Shown here: piece by piece, positions 54,862 to 64,000 of the stretch
Position numbering within the stretch: position 1 is the stretch's first letter
Layout: every line of letters begins with the position of its first letter
Translations under genes and position numbers: made by a program
NCBI RefSeq assembly: GCF_012913485.1
Contig: NZ_CP051774.1
Coordinates: 1,798,001-1,862,000 of the forward strand
Source of the DNA: Luteolibacter luteus
GTDB taxonomy: Bacteria; Verrucomicrobiota; Verrucomicrobiia; Verrucomicrobiales; Akkermansiaceae
DNA length: 64,000 bases
Direction: 5' to 3'
The notes under the pieces: generated by a model
The model's input: the letters and a program-made list of their open reading frames with translations, nothing else
Databases searched by the model: none
Told to the model about the DNA's origin: nothing

Positions 54862-55458
54862 TCACTTGGGGGTACCCACCCGCTTCGCACTCGGATTCAC
54901 GGCACGTTCGCCCTTCGGCAACGTGGCACCCTCGAAAGGGTCGAACTCCAAGGCAGAAGGACCGAAGACTTCCTTGGCATATTTGCCCGGGATCAGGGTA
55001 AAGGCCACCGGCGCGTTCCGGTTCCCCTGGGCATCGTAGCTGTAGATGAACTTCCGCACCGGCATTTCCTGACCGGTTCGCGGATCCTTGCGCTTCACGC
55101 GGGCATCGAACATCTCCTCCTCCAGCAAAAGGCTGAAAGTGGGGCTGCCAGGACGCTTGTCGTAGCCGTAGCGGGTCTTGAAAAGGCGATTTCCCTTCCC
55201 ATCGAAAATGTCGCAAGTCAGCGGATTTCCCTGCGGGCTGAGGCGGTAAACGGTCTTGGTGCGCACCACACCGCTGGCGTCCTTGAGCTCCTTTTGAATC
55301 GTCGGCACACCCGGAGTCCGGGTGAATTCCTCATAGGAGCCGTCCTTATTGCGCTTCAAGCTCGAGTAGGGACCTTTGACCTCAAGTCCCGGGACTTGGC
55401 CATAAGCGGCCGCTCCGCAGACCAGTGCGGCGACAAAAAGGTAGGACTTCAAATTCAT
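54862..55458 (-). CDS. Exported protein, unknown
   Basis: 198 residues from the ATG at 55458. A signal peptide (MNLKSYLFVAALVCGAAAYG) precedes a beta-rich, charged domain with repeated KGxRxFKTR-type strands. No family recognised. First gene of the set on this strand; divergent from folP, with the starts about 56 bases apart. Confidence 0.68.
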   Translation of the reverse strand: MNLKSYLFVAALVCGAAAYGQVPGLEVKGPYSSLKRNKDGSYEEFTRTPGVPTIQKELKDASGVVRTKTVYRLSPQGNPLTCDIFDGKGNRLFKTRYGYDKRPGSPTFSLLLEEEMFDARVKRKDPRTGQEMPVRKFIYSYDAQGNRNAPVAFTLIPGKYAKEVFGPSALEFDPFEGATLPKGERAVNPSAKRVGTPK

Positions 55459-55514
55459 GGCGCGGAGATTAGGGCTTGGCTCCAAAGGCGGCAAGAGGCC
55501 ATTTCCCACCCGCG

Positions 55515-56357
55515 ATGTGGTGGAAAACGACGCTTGGCCGGACCGACCTCAGCCGGAACGGACGCATTATGGGAATCCTTAATGTGACTCCAGACTCTTT
55601 TTCGGACGGGGGAAAACACGAAGGTTGCGCCGCGCTGGAGCACGCCCGCAGGATGATTGCCGAGGGGGCGCAGATCATCGACATCGGCGGCGAATCCACC
55701 CGCCCCGGAGCACCCGAAGTCACTGCGAAAGAAGAAATTGCCCGCACCCGACCGGTGATCGAGGCGCTTCGGAAGGAGTGGCAGGGCAGCATTTCCATCG
55801 ATACTTCGAAGGCTGCGGTGGCCGCTGCGGCCTTGGAGGCCGGGGCAGATATCGTCAACGACGTCAGCGGGCTTACCGCAGACCCGGAAATGTCCCCCCT
55901 CTGTGCCCGAACCGGTTGCGGAGTGGTGGTGATGCACATGCAGGGCGATCCCCGGACCATGCAACTCGCCCCAAGCTATGGCGACGTGGTGGCCGAGGTT
56001 ATCACGTTTTTCGAGGAGCGGATCTCGACCCTCGCCAGCGCGGGAATTGATCCGGAATGCATCTGTCTCGACCCGGGGATCGGGTTCGGAAAAACGGTGG
56101 AGCACAATCTGGCGCTACTACGTGCCCTGCCGCTATTGTCGGTCGGAGGACGCCCGGTGCTGCTGGGAGTCTCGAGAAAATCCTTCATCGGAAAAACACT
56201 CGGGAGCATGGATCTGGCAGACCGGGCTTGGCCAACGGTCGCCATCACCGCTTGGGCCCGTGACGCGGGAGCCCGTATCCACCGGGTTCACGAGGTGAAG
56301 CCGAATGTGGAGGCCCTGCGGATGACGGAGGCGATCATGCACGGTGTATGCTCGTAA
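55515..56357 (+). CDS. folP: Dihydropteroate synthase
   Basis: 280 residues from the ATG at 55515 (an in-frame TTG at 55476 would add 13 residues). Canonical folate-pathway enzyme joining p-aminobenzoate to the pterin diphosphate. All signatures are standard: MGILNVTPDSFSDGG, IDIGGESTRPGA, VNDVSG, HMQGDP, DPGIGFGKT, GVSRKSFIG and IHRVHEV. It probably supplies the folate need, in contrast to the divergent copy at 42256-43182. It is upstream of cdaA, an arrangement seen in several bacterial phyla. Confidence 0.95.
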   Translation: MWWKTTLGRTDLSRNGRIMGILNVTPDSFSDGGKHEGCAALEHARRMIAEGAQIIDIGGESTRPGAPEVTAKEEIARTRPVIEALRKEWQGSISIDTSKAAVAAAALEAGADIVNDVSGLTADPEMSPLCARTGCGVVVMHMQGDPRTMQLAPSYGDVVAEVITFFEERISTLASAGIDPECICLDPGIGFGKTVEHNLALLRALPLLSVGGRPVLLGVSRKSFIGKTLGSMDLADRAWPTVAITAWARDAGARIHRVHEVKPNVEALRMTEAIMHGVCS

Positions 56358-56417
56358 TCCGCCTTTCTTTCTGAATAATCCCTCGTTCCGACCGTCAAAT
56401 CTAGTGCCTCAAAGACC

Positions 56418-56636
56418 ATGAAATCGCTTTTACTCAAAGTGACCGCCCTACTGGTCGCCTTTGCCGGGACCTCCTGCATGACCACTTACGACGCCTACGG
56501 ACGCCCTGTGCAAACCGTGGATCCGGGTGCCGCGGCCCTCGGAATCGCCGCCGCGGGCATCGCTGGCTACGCGATCGGCCACCACAATAGCCATCATCAC
56601 TACTACGCCCCTTACTACGGGCCCTACTGCTATTGA
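56418..56636 (+). CDS. Small His/Tyr-rich lipoprotein
   Basis: 72 residues. Lipoprotein signal ending in AGTSC (Cys20). The mature part has a Gly/Ala-rich helix (AAALGIAAAGIAGYAIGHH) and ends in a His/Tyr stretch: HHNSHHHYYAPYYGPYCY. No family assigned; the histidines could bind metal. It lies between folP and cdaA. Confidence 0.7.
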   Translation: MKSLLLKVTALLVAFAGTSCMTTYDAYGRPVQTVDPGAAALGIAAAGIAGYAIGHHNSHHHYYAPYYGPYCY

Positions 56637-56714
56637 TCCGGCCGAAAGGAAATCCTCGGAAAAGTCAAAAGGGAATGACAGCCCAGCTCACGCAAGCGTA
56701 ATATCGGGCGCGGC

Positions 56715-57557
56715 ATGGCGTGGGATTTTGTCAGGGAGAATTGGAAGAACGGGATCGAGATCCTGATCCTATCGATCGCGATTTACCAGATCTACCGCGC
56801 CTTCCGGGCGACCCGGGGTGCCCGGATTCTGGTCGGTCTGGTCGTGATCCTGGTGGCAGTCACCCTGATCCTCTTCCAGTTCAAGTTCCAGGTCATCACC
56901 TGGCTGGTGACGCGGGCGGCGATCCTGCTCGTTTTCGCCCTACCGGTCATCTTCCAGCCTGAGCTCCGGAATGCCTTGGCCAAGCTCGGCAGCAGCCGGC
57001 TCTTCTCCTTCTCGAACAAGAGCCAATTGGACTTCCTCGAAATCTTCGAGGATTCGGTGGTCGCGCTGTCCAAAAAGCGGATCGGGGCTCTCTTCGCCAT
57101 CGAGAGGGACATCTCGATGAAGCCCTACGAGGAAACCGGTGTCACGCTAAGTGCCGACTTTTCCCCGGAACTGGCCATGACGATCTTTTTCCCGAAGACC
57201 CCCCTCCATGACGGTGGCGTGGTGATCTCCAATAAAAAGATGTCCACGGCGGCCTGTGTTTTCCCGGTCAGCCAGAAGGAACTGAGCGACCGCTCGATCG
57301 GCCTGCGCCACCGGGCGGCAATCGGGGTCACAGAGGAAACCGATTGTGTGGCCGTGATCGTCAGCGAGGAAACGGGTGCCATTTCGATTTGCATGGAGGG
57401 GATCCTGGAGAGAAATCTGGGCGAGGAGAAATTCCGCAAGCGGATGGCCCAGATCTTCCTCTCGAACGACGACAAGAATGAAACGAGCGCTCCGAAAGAA
57501 CTGGGTCCCGAAGATCGTGTCACTGCTTCTGGCGACCGCGATCTGGTTTCTGATTAG
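56715..57557 (+). CDS. cdaA: Diadenylate cyclase CdaA
   Basis: 280 residues. Three membrane helices (about 15-30, 38-55 and 60-80) precede a DAC domain: DISMKPYEETGV, LHDGGVVI (catalytic DGA-like site) and RHRAAIGVTEETD. It makes cyclic di-AMP from two ATP. Cyclic di-AMP controls potassium balance and cell-wall integrity. Its last 80 bases overlap a small YbbR-like frame. Confidence 0.93.
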   Translation: MAWDFVRENWKNGIEILILSIAIYQIYRAFRATRGARILVGLVVILVAVTLILFQFKFQVITWLVTRAAILLVFALPVIFQPELRNALAKLGSSRLFSFSNKSQLDFLEIFEDSVVALSKKRIGALFAIERDISMKPYEETGVTLSADFSPELAMTIFFPKTPLHDGGVVISNKKMSTAACVFPVSQKELSDRSIGLRHRAAIGVTEETDCVAVIVSEETGAISICMEGILERNLGEEKFRKRMAQIFLSNDDKNETSAPKELGPEDRVTASGDRDLVSD

Positions 57558-57645
57558 GCAGCACCTGCGGGACAGCGGGGAGCTGATCGAATCGGGCGAC
57601 ACGGCTCCGCCCCGGGCAATTCCCGTGCGCGAGCTGCCGGAGTAG
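57478..57645 (+). CDS. Minimal YbbR/CdaR-like membrane anchor
   Basis: 55 residues. It begins inside cdaA (80-base overlap, different frame). MKRALRKNWVPKIVSLLLAT AIWFLIRQ resembles the N-terminal anchor of CdaR/YbbR proteins (basic start, N-W-K-SL-LA-A-WF). The tail is short and charged, with no YbbR domains. CdaR is the usual partner and regulator of CdaA, so a shortened, anchor-only version is plausible. The overlap with cdaA could couple their production. Confidence 0.6.
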   Translation: MKRALRKNWVPKIVSLLLATAIWFLIRQHLRDSGELIESGDTAPPRAIPVRELPE

Positions 57646-57691
57646 CGGTAATCTCCTTGACCGGGGAAGAGCAGAGAGCCACGGCTGCGGC

Positions 57692-58324
57692 GTGAGCTAT
57701 TTCGTCACTGGAACCGATACAGGTGTAGGCAAGACCCGTTTCTCTTGCCTCCTGATCGAGGCGCTTCGCGCGGAACGCCGGGACGTCGTGGGCTACAAGC
57801 CCGTCTGTTCCGGTGATCGGGATGATGCGGTGCTCCTGGCGAATGCGTCCGGCGGTCTCGAGCTGGATTCCGTGAACCCGGTGTGGCTGAAAGCTTCCGT
57901 GGCACCGCTCGTCGCGGGAATGCTCGAGAACCGGCCGGTCGATCCGGGGGTTTTGCTCGAAGGCTACCGCAGGCTCGCGGCGGAGCACGAAATGGTGATC
58001 GTGGAAGGTGCGGGCGGTTGGCGAGTACCCATCGCGGAAGGATACGACATCGCGGACTTGGCAGCGGATCTGAAATTACCGGTGATCCTGGTGGTGGGAA
58101 ACCGCTTGGGAGCACTCAACCATACGGTGCTCACCGTGGATGCCATCCGCGCGCGCGGACTGGAGATCGCGGGACTGATCATCAATCAACTCGTGGATGA
58201 GCTCGATACCGCGGCCATCACCAACAAGGGTATCATCGAGCAATTGACCGGAGTGCCGATCCTCGCGGAGATCATTCACGGCCAGGATTTCCTAGACTTG
58301 GATCCTTTCCTGCCGGAGCGCTGA
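57692..58324 (+). CDS. bioD: Dethiobiotin synthase
   Basis: 210 residues, GTG start. P-loop GTDTGVGKT, VVGYKPVCSGDRDDA (substrate loop), VEGAGGWRVPI and the GNRLGALNHTVLT strand. It makes dethiobiotin from 7,8-diaminopelargonate, CO2 and ATP. No other biotin genes are in the window. Confidence 0.93.
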   Translation: MSYFVTGTDTGVGKTRFSCLLIEALRAERRDVVGYKPVCSGDRDDAVLLANASGGLELDSVNPVWLKASVAPLVAGMLENRPVDPGVLLEGYRRLAAEHEMVIVEGAGGWRVPIAEGYDIADLAADLKLPVILVVGNRLGALNHTVLTVDAIRARGLEIAGLIINQLVDELDTAAITNKGIIEQLTGVPILAEIIHGQDFLDLDPFLPER

Positions 58325-58348
58325 TTCAGCGAGCTGGTCCGCATTACT

Positions 58349-60514
58349 CTACGGCACTCGGGAAAGGGCCGCTCCGCCTTGCGCAGCGCATTCGAGAAGG
58401 ATCTCTTCCAAGCGTCCCACATCCACCGGCTTCACCAGGTGGTAGCTGAACCCGTAGCCTCGGGTTCTTTCGATGTCCTTATCCATGCCAAAGCCGGTAA
58501 GGGCGACGCCAGGAGTCTCATTCCGCAGCGCTACTGCTTTCATCACGGGTTCGGGCGTGCCATCGGGAAGTCCTAGGTCGCTGAGCAGGAGGTCGAAGTC
58601 TCTCGCCTGCGCGAAGGACAGGGCCGTGGCGACATCGAAAGCCTGGGTCACCGTGTGACCCTGCATCTCGAGCAAGAGGGTCAGGGACTCGTTGGTATCC
58701 ACATGATCCTCCAGCAGGAGAATCCGTAGCTTGCGGGCTTCTTCAGGCCCGGAGTTCTTCTCGGTCTCTCCCCCTTCCGGACGTTCGGCAACCGTCGGCA
58801 GCGTGATCGTGACCGCAGTGCCATGTCCTTTGCCATCACTGGTGATGGAGATCTTTCCCCCGTGGAGATCCACCAGGGATCTGGAAATCGCCAGACCGAG
58901 GCCAAGGCCGCCTTTCTTGCCTCGCTCCGCCTGCTCGAAGGGTTGAAAGACGCGTGACAGGACCCGCGGTTCGATGCCGATACCGGTATCGCGCACGATG
59001 ATCTCGACCTGATCGCCCTCGTCGTCGCGGGTCGCAATCTGCAGTCCGCCGGACTCGGTGAACTTCACCGCATTCTTTACGACATTCCAAAAGACCTGCT
59101 GCAAGCGCGCGGGATCGCCCTTTACGTAGGGCTCCTTGGCATCAAAGTCGATCTTGAGATCCAGGCCTTTCGCTTCCACATCGTCGCGGCAGATATCGAG
59201 CGCGTTCTGCAGGAGATCTTCGACATTCACCACGCGGGTTTCGAGATGGATCCTGCCCTTGCTGACCCGGGTGAGATCGAGCAGGTCATCGATCAAGCGT
59301 GCTTCAAGCTCCACATTGCGACGGATCACATCGAGGGGATGCCGCATGCTTTCGGGCAAGGCCTCGTCCCTTTGAAGCTTCACAAGATGGGTGATGACCG
59401 GGGTCAATGGAGTCCGCAGCTCATGGCTGAGCATGGCGAGGAAATGGTCCTTCGCGAGGCTCGCGGATTCGGCTTCCTCGCGCGCACGGTTGGCACGGTG
59501 ATAGAGCTCGACGTTATCGAGCGAGATCGCCGCCTTGTGCGCCAGTTCGTCTGCCAACCAGAGGTCATCTTGCTCGTAGACAGCACCCTCCTTGGTATGG
59601 ACCATGGTGATCGCTCCGATCACCCGGCCACGTGCGGAGAGAGGAACCGCAGCAAAGCTCGTGGCGCCAAGTGAGCGCATGAATTCGCGGTCGCGTTCGG
59701 GCACGAGGTCGGAAATCACGGCCTCATCCATCTTGTTGCACACGAAGGGACTGCCTGTCTGGAAGACCCGGAAGGCCCCGTGAAAGGTCTCTTCCGCCTT
59801 TGGATAGGGGATCTTTCTGAGCAGAGCTTCCTTCGATGGATCGAAGTGCGCCACCGCCACCTGAATGAGCCCTCCGTCGTCATCGATGCGATCGACGATG
59901 CAAAACTCTCCGAGGCGGGGGACGATGAGCCGCGCAAGATTTTCAAAGGTTTGCTGGTACTCCAGTGATCCCGCCAGGACATTGCTGGCTTGAGCCAGGA
60001 AGGCCATGCGTTCCTTCTCCGCTTCCGCAGCCTCCCGTGCCGCTTGGGCCTGCAAGAGCAAAGCATGCTCCTCAGCCTGGCGCTTCACCATTTCGGTCTT
60101 CTGGAAAAGATCCACGAAGGCGGACACCTTCGCGCGCAGGATCTCCGGCATGACCGGCGTGAGGATGTAATCGATCGCCCCCAAGGAATAGCCGCGGGTC
60201 ACGTGGTTATCCGTGTCATTGACCGCGCTGATGAAGATGATGGGGGTGGTCTCGGAGCGTGGCCGCTGCCGGATCATGGCCGCGGTCTCAAAGCCATCCA
60301 TCCCCGGCATGTTCACATCCAGGAGGATAACGGCGAAGTCTTGCTGCAAGAGCTTGCGCAAGGCCTCATCCCCGGACCGCGCGGTCACGAGGTTCTGGTG
60401 CAAGCCCTCCAGCATCGAATGAAGAGCCAGCAACTTGTCCGGCCGGTCATCGACCAGAAGAACATTCGCAGGCCGGGGGATCTCCTGCCGTGCTATGAGC
60501 GGAAACCCCATCAT
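58349..60514 (-). CDS. Hybrid histidine kinase: receiver-GAF-kinase-receiver
   Basis: 721 residues, no membrane segment. A receiver domain ([25 protein letters not shown]) leads to a coiled-coil linker and a GAF domain (about 190-350). A HisKA domain ([16 protein letters not shown]) and an HATPase ([30 protein letters not shown]) follow, then a second receiver ([26 protein letters not shown]). The start ATG overlaps by 4 bases the stop of the larger hybrid kinase upstream, so it is coupled to it and likely works in the same relay. Confidence 0.9.
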   Translation of the reverse strand: MMGFPLIARQEIPRPANVLLVDDRPDKLLALHSMLEGLHQNLVTARSGDEALRKLLQQDFAVILLDVNMPGMDGFETAAMIRQRPRSETTPIIFISAVNDTDNHVTRGYSLGAIDYILTPVMPEILRAKVSAFVDLFQKTEMVKRQAEEHALLLQAQAAREAAEAEKERMAFLAQASNVLAGSLEYQQTFENLARLIVPRLGEFCIVDRIDDDGGLIQVAVAHFDPSKEALLRKIPYPKAEETFHGAFRVFQTGSPFVCNKMDEAVISDLVPERDREFMRSLGATSFAAVPLSARGRVIGAITMVHTKEGAVYEQDDLWLADELAHKAAISLDNVELYHRANRAREEAESASLAKDHFLAMLSHELRTPLTPVITHLVKLQRDEALPESMRHPLDVIRRNVELEARLIDDLLDLTRVSKGRIHLETRVVNVEDLLQNALDICRDDVEAKGLDLKIDFDAKEPYVKGDPARLQQVFWNVVKNAVKFTESGGLQIATRDDEGDQVEIIVRDTGIGIEPRVLSRVFQPFEQAERGKKGGLGLGLAISRSLVDLHGGKISITSDGKGHGTAVTITLPTVAERPEGGETEKNSGPEEARKLRILLLEDHVDTNESLTLLLEMQGHTVTQAFDVATALSFAQARDFDLLLSDLGLPDGTPEPVMKAVALRNETPGVALTGFGMDKDIERTRGYGFSYHLVKPVDVGRLEEILLECAAQGGAALSRVP

Positions 60515-63500
60515 CGGTAGAGCCAGGTGCGGAGCAAGGTGAGCAGACGATCGGTATCGACCGGCTTCGAAATATAGTCCGAAGCACCGGCATCAATACA
60601 CTTTTCGCGATCTCCCTTCATCGCCTTCGCAGTGAGGGCGATGATCGGGAGATCCTGGAAACCATACATTGCGCGGATGGCGCGCATGACCTCATAGCCG
60701 TCCATCTCCGGCATCATGATGTCCATCAGCACCACATCGAACTCCGAGCCATTGCGGAGGAACTCCAAGGCCGACTCGCCCTGCTCCGCGGAAACCACGT
60801 CCATGTAGTGACGTTCGAGGAGGCTCGTCATCGCGAAGATATTCCGCACGTCGTCGTCCACGATCAGCACGCGGCGACCGGCGAGGATCGAGTTCGGATC
60901 GTTCAGCCGCTGGATCACATCCCGTCCGTGCTGAGGCAGCTCCGCGACCTTGCGATGCAGCCAGAGTGCCACCTGATCGTAGAGACGCTCGGGACTGCGG
61001 ACATCCTTGACGATGATGGTCTGCGTGAGCCGGTTCAGCTGGATTTCCTCGTCCTGAGACAGGCTCTTGCCCGTATACACGATGATCGGGATCTGCGGAT
61101 GCCGCGTGCGGATCTGCTCGATCAATTCGAAGCCGGAAACCCCCGGCAGGAGGAGATCCACCACCACGCAATCGAACTCCATGGAGTCGAGCACCTTGAT
61201 AGCCTCGGCCGCATCTCCCACCGCGGTCAGGTCGGGTGTGTCCGAGAGGAGTTCCTTGATGCTGTTACGCTGCGTCTCATCATCCTCCACCACGAGCAAG
61301 CGTCCCGACGGTATGTCGCGAAGCTGCCGGACGCGCTCGAAGACATCATCAATCGCCGCATCTTCCAGCGGCTTTCCGAGATAGCGAACGGCTCCTTGCT
61401 TGAGGGCATTCTCGGGTTCGGCATCCGCCGAGATCACGAATACGGGAATGTGCCGGGTCATGAGGTCCGACTTCAGGCGGCTGAGGACCTTCCAGCCATC
61501 CAGATCAGGAAGGCTGACATCCAAGGTGATCGCGGAAGGCTGTAGCTCCCGCACGATGGAAAGGGCCGCGTAGCCTCGCGAAACCACCACTCCCTTGAAT
61601 CCCCCCGCCCGGGCCCGGGACAAGAGATGCTCGGCGAAGTCCTTGCTGTCTTCCACGATCAAAACGACCGTGTCCGTGGGCTGGATATCGGAGCGATCGT
61701 CCTGCACCCAACCGCGGTCTGCCAGCACCGGGGGAACGTGATCCCTAGTGAGTTCGCGCGGTCGCGGGGCCTCAAGAAGTGGCAAATCGGCTGGCTGCGG
61801 AAGATAAAGGGTGAAGGAGCTGCCTCTTCCCTCGCTGCTGTCCACGACAATCTCACCTCCGAGCAAGCGGGCGAGTTCGCGGCTGATCGCCAAACCCAGG
61901 CCCGTGCCGCCGTAACGGCGGCTGGTGCTTCCGTCTGCTTGCTGGAAAGCCTCGAAAATGACCATCTGCTTGTCTTCCGGGATGCCGATGCCTGTATCGG
62001 AGACCGTGACAGCGAGGACGTTTGCGGCCCCACCGAGGGAGGGATACTCCTTCAATTTCTCGGTTCTGGCGCGGGAGACATCCACCGAGACACTGCCGCG
62101 CTCCGTGAACTTCAGCGCATTCGACACCAGATTCTTCAAAATCTGATCCAGCCGGTGCTCGTCGGTGAAAACCAGCTCCGGGAGATCCGGATCGATGGAA
62201 AGGCTGAAATCGAGCCCCTTCTCCAAGGCGACATGGCGGAAGGTGCGATCCATGTTGTCCAACAAGTCATCGAGCCGGACTTCGGCGACCGAAATGGTGA
62301 AGTTGCCGGATTCGATCTTCGACAAGTCGAGGATGTCGTTGATCAAACGCAGCAGATCACGCCCGGATCCGACGATGGTCTTGGCGAACTCGACCTGCTT
62401 GGAGGTGAGGTTGCCCTCGTAGTTCGAACCGAGTTGGTCGGCGAGAATCAGAAGGCTGTTCAGCGGCGTCCGCAGTTCGTGCGACATGTTCGCGAGGAAC
62501 TCGGACTTGTACTTTGAAGTCAGGGCAAGCTGCTGCGCCTTTCCTTCCAGCGCCATCCGCGCCTGTTCCACTTCGGAATTCTTCCGTTCCACCTCCTCGT
62601 TCTGCTCGGCGAGCTGGGCCGCTTTGTCCTGAAGTTCCTTGTTGGTCTTCTCCAGCTCATCCTGGCGATTCTGGAGCTCGCCCGCAAGGGACTGGGACTG
62701 CTTGAGGAGGTCCTCGGTAAGGGTATTCGCCTTGATGGTATTCAAGACGATACCGATACTTTCAGCGAGCTGGACGAGGAAGGTCTCGTGGGTCGAGTTG
62801 AAGCCTTGGAAACTGGCCAACTCGATAACCGCCTTGACCCTGCCTTCGAAGACGATGGGCAAAACGATGATATTGACCGGCGCCGCCTCTCCAAGGCCCG
62901 AGCTGATCTGAATGTAGTCGTGAGGGACATTGGTCAGCAGGATCGGCTGCTTCTCCAAGGCCGCTTGGCCCACCAGGCCTTCGCCGAGTCGATAACGATT
63001 GCTGAGGTTCTTGCGCTCGGTGAAGGCGTAGCTGGCCAGCAAGCGAAGCTCCGGATCCGGAGTATCGCTATCCATGATGTAGAAGATCCCTGTCTGAGCG
63101 GAAACCACGGGTGCCAACTCGGAAAGGATCAGCTTGCCGACGGTAAGGAGATCCTTCTGGCCCTGCAGCATGCGGGTGAACTTCGCAAGGTTCGTCTTGA
63201 GCCAGTCCTGCTCCTCGTTGCGCGAGGTCGTGTCGCGCAGGTTGCGGATCATCTCGTTGATGTTGTCCTTCACGAAGGCCACCTCGCCACGGGCGGAGAC
63301 CTGGATGCTTCGAGTCAGGTCTCCCTTCGTCACCGCCGTCGCCACCTCGGCAATCGCCCGGAGCTGGGTGGTGAGATTCGCGGCAAGCTGGTTCACGTTG
63401 TCGGTGAGGTTCAGCCATGTTCCCGAGGCGCCGGGCACGTGGGCCTGGCCACCGAGCTTCCCTTCGACACCCACCTCGCGCGCCACGCTAGTGACCTGCT

Positions 63501-64000
63501 CGGCAAAGGTGGCGAGCGTGCCGGTCATGCTGTTGATCGTGTCAGCGAGTTCGGCGATTTCGCCTTTCGCCTCCACCATCAGCTTCTGGTTGAGGTCGCC
63601 TCGCGCAACCGCGGTCACCACCTTCGCAATGCCGCGCACCTGGTTGGTGAGGTTACCGGCCATCGAGTTCACCGAATCGGTCAGGTCCTTCCAAGTGCCC
63701 GCCACACCTTTCACTTCGGCCTGGCCACCGAGTTTTCCTTCCGTGCCCACCTCGCGCGCCACACGGGTTACTTCCGAGGCGAAGGAACTGAGCTGGTCCA
63801 CCATCGTATTGATCGTGTTCTTCAGCTCCAGGATCTCGCCTTTGACATCGACGGTAATCTTCCGGGAAAGGTCGCCATTCGCCACCGCGGTCGTCACCGC
63901 CGCGATGTTTCGCACCTGGTTCGTCAGGTTGGAGGCCATGAAGTTCACCGAGTCGGTAAGGTCCTTCCACGTTCCCGAAACACCTTCCACCTGCGCCTGG
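60511..64000 (-). CDS. Hybrid histidine kinase with HAMP repeats and three receivers (partial)
   Basis: At least 1160 residues; the N-terminus is outside the window. The visible part has three HAMP-type repeats of about 92 residues each ([34 protein letters not shown].(E/Q)VT.VAREVG), a GAF domain, a coiled coil, HisKA ([16 protein letters not shown]), HATPase ([32 protein letters not shown]) and three receivers in tandem ([27 protein letters not shown] with [14 protein letters not shown]). The layout matches the Nik1-like HAMP-repeat hybrid kinases. It overlaps the next kinase gene by 4 bases. Confidence 0.93.
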   Translation of the reverse strand, partial: QAQVEGVSGTWKDLTDSVNFMASNLTNQVRNIAAVTTAVANGDLSRKITVDVKGEILELKNTINTMVDQLSSFASEVTRVAREVGTEGKLGGQAEVKGVAGTWKDLTDSVNSMAGNLTNQVRGIAKVVTAVARGDLNQKLMVEAKGEIAELADTINSMTGTLATFAEQVTSVAREVGVEGKLGGQAHVPGASGTWLNLTDNVNQLAANLTTQLRAIAEVATAVTKGDLTRSIQVSARGEVAFVKDNINEMIRNLRDTTSRNEEQDWLKTNLAKFTRMLQGQKDLLTVGKLILSELAPVVSAQTGIFYIMDSDTPDPELRLLASYAFTERKNLSNRYRLGEGLVGQAALEKQPILLTNVPHDYIQISSGLGEAAPVNIIVLPIVFEGRVKAVIELASFQGFNSTHETFLVQLAESIGIVLNTIKANTLTEDLLKQSQSLAGELQNRQDELEKTNKELQDKAAQLAEQNEEVERKNSEVEQARMALEGKAQQLALTSKYKSEFLANMSHELRTPLNSLLILADQLGSNYEGNLTSKQVEFAKTIVGSGRDLLRLINDILDLSKIESGNFTISVAEVRLDDLLDNMDRTFRHVALEKGLDFSLSIDPDLPELVFTDEHRLDQILKNLVSNALKFTERGSVSVDVSRARTEKLKEYPSLGGAANVLAVTVSDTGIGIPEDKQMVIFEAFQQADGSTSRRYGGTGLGLAISRELARLLGGEIVVDSSEGRGSSFTLYLPQPADLPLLEAPRPRELTRDHVPPVLADRGWVQDDRSDIQPTDTVVLIVEDSKDFAEHLLSRARAGGFKGVVVSRGYAALSIVRELQPSAITLDVSLPDLDGWKVLSRLKSDLMTRHIPVFVISADAEPENALKQGAVRYLGKPLEDAAIDDVFERVRQLRDIPSGRLLVVEDDETQRNSIKELLSDTPDLTAVGDAAEAIKVLDSMEFDCVVVDLLLPGVSGFELIEQIRTRHPQIPIIVYTGKSLSQDEEIQLNRLTQTIIVKDVRSPERLYDQVALWLHRKVAELPQHGRDVIQRLNDPNSILAGRRVLIVDDDVRNIFAMTSLLERHYMDVVSAEQGESALEFLRNGSEFDVVLMDIMMPEMDGYEVMRAIRAMYGFQDLPIIALTAKAMKGDREKCIDAGASDYISKPVDTDRLLTLLRTWLYR

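Overview
The window is a GC-rich, densely coded bacterial chromosome segment that most resembles the Verrucomicrobiota (Luteolibacter/Haloferula-like). The clues are a diderm envelope (FadL-type porin, TonB-dependent receptor, lipoproteins), Bat-type von Willebrand genes, HPr kinase next to a minimal PTS, an ECF sigma factor carrying a membrane-anchored extension, weak Shine-Dalgarno use and frequent GTG starts. The taxonomic assignment is inference from gene content. I see no rRNA, tRNA, CRISPR array, prophage or insertion sequence.

Layout. 1-7193: a Bat-like operon (partial anchor protein, two VWA proteins, a TPR/Cys-rich protein and a 1250-residue exported protein). 7247-11086: dicarboxylate symporter, tRNA-dihydrouridine synthase, a small HTH regulator, a GNAT acetyltransferase. 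11175-14178: the rpmH-rnpA-yidD-yidC block with a recognisable promoter and terminator. 14257-16558: DUF2237 protein, esterase and a small zinc-ribbon/YbjQ-like gene that looks frameshifted. 16617-19952: enzyme I, HPr and HPr kinase, with no EII components. 20072-24613: MscS channel, FadL porin, cupin, DUF3817 protein. 24684-28602: tandem FKBP isomerase, PpnP, then three NlpC/papain-like hydrolases around a GreA/Rnk-type factor. 28704-33288: priA and eutBC. 33332-37391: a CreBC two-component system, two membrane proteins and a 45-residue reading frame, all closely linked. 37741-46814: TonB receptor, xylulokinase, a divergent dihydropteroate synthase paralogue, a radical SAM enzyme, a sugar epimerase/oxidoreductase pair. 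47011-53015: Tat-exported MnSOD, membrane-tethered sigma factor, acylphosphatase/MarC, a phospholipase D lipoprotein. 53023-58324: small envelope proteins, then folP, a tiny lipoprotein, diadenylate cyclase with a minimal YbbR-like partner, and bioD. 58349-64000: two overlapping hybrid histidine kinases, the second running off the window.

The most striking signal is around CreBC. An exact match to the E. coli cre tag (TTCAC-N6-TTCAC) lies directly upstream of the creB homologue. A second array, TTCAC-N6-TTCAG-N6-TTCAC, phased at 11 bp, lies in front of the membrane-protein genes that occupy the position of creD. This suggests that CreB DNA recognition and the architecture of its regulon are conserved in a very distant phylum while the output genes have been replaced. 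Other points worth attention are the 55-residue YbbR-like anchor overlapping cdaA, the sigma factor fused to a Spy/CpxP-like extension, the frameshifted zinc-ribbon gene, the two dihydropteroate synthase homologues, and interspersed repeats (18968/31066 and 37585/48011).
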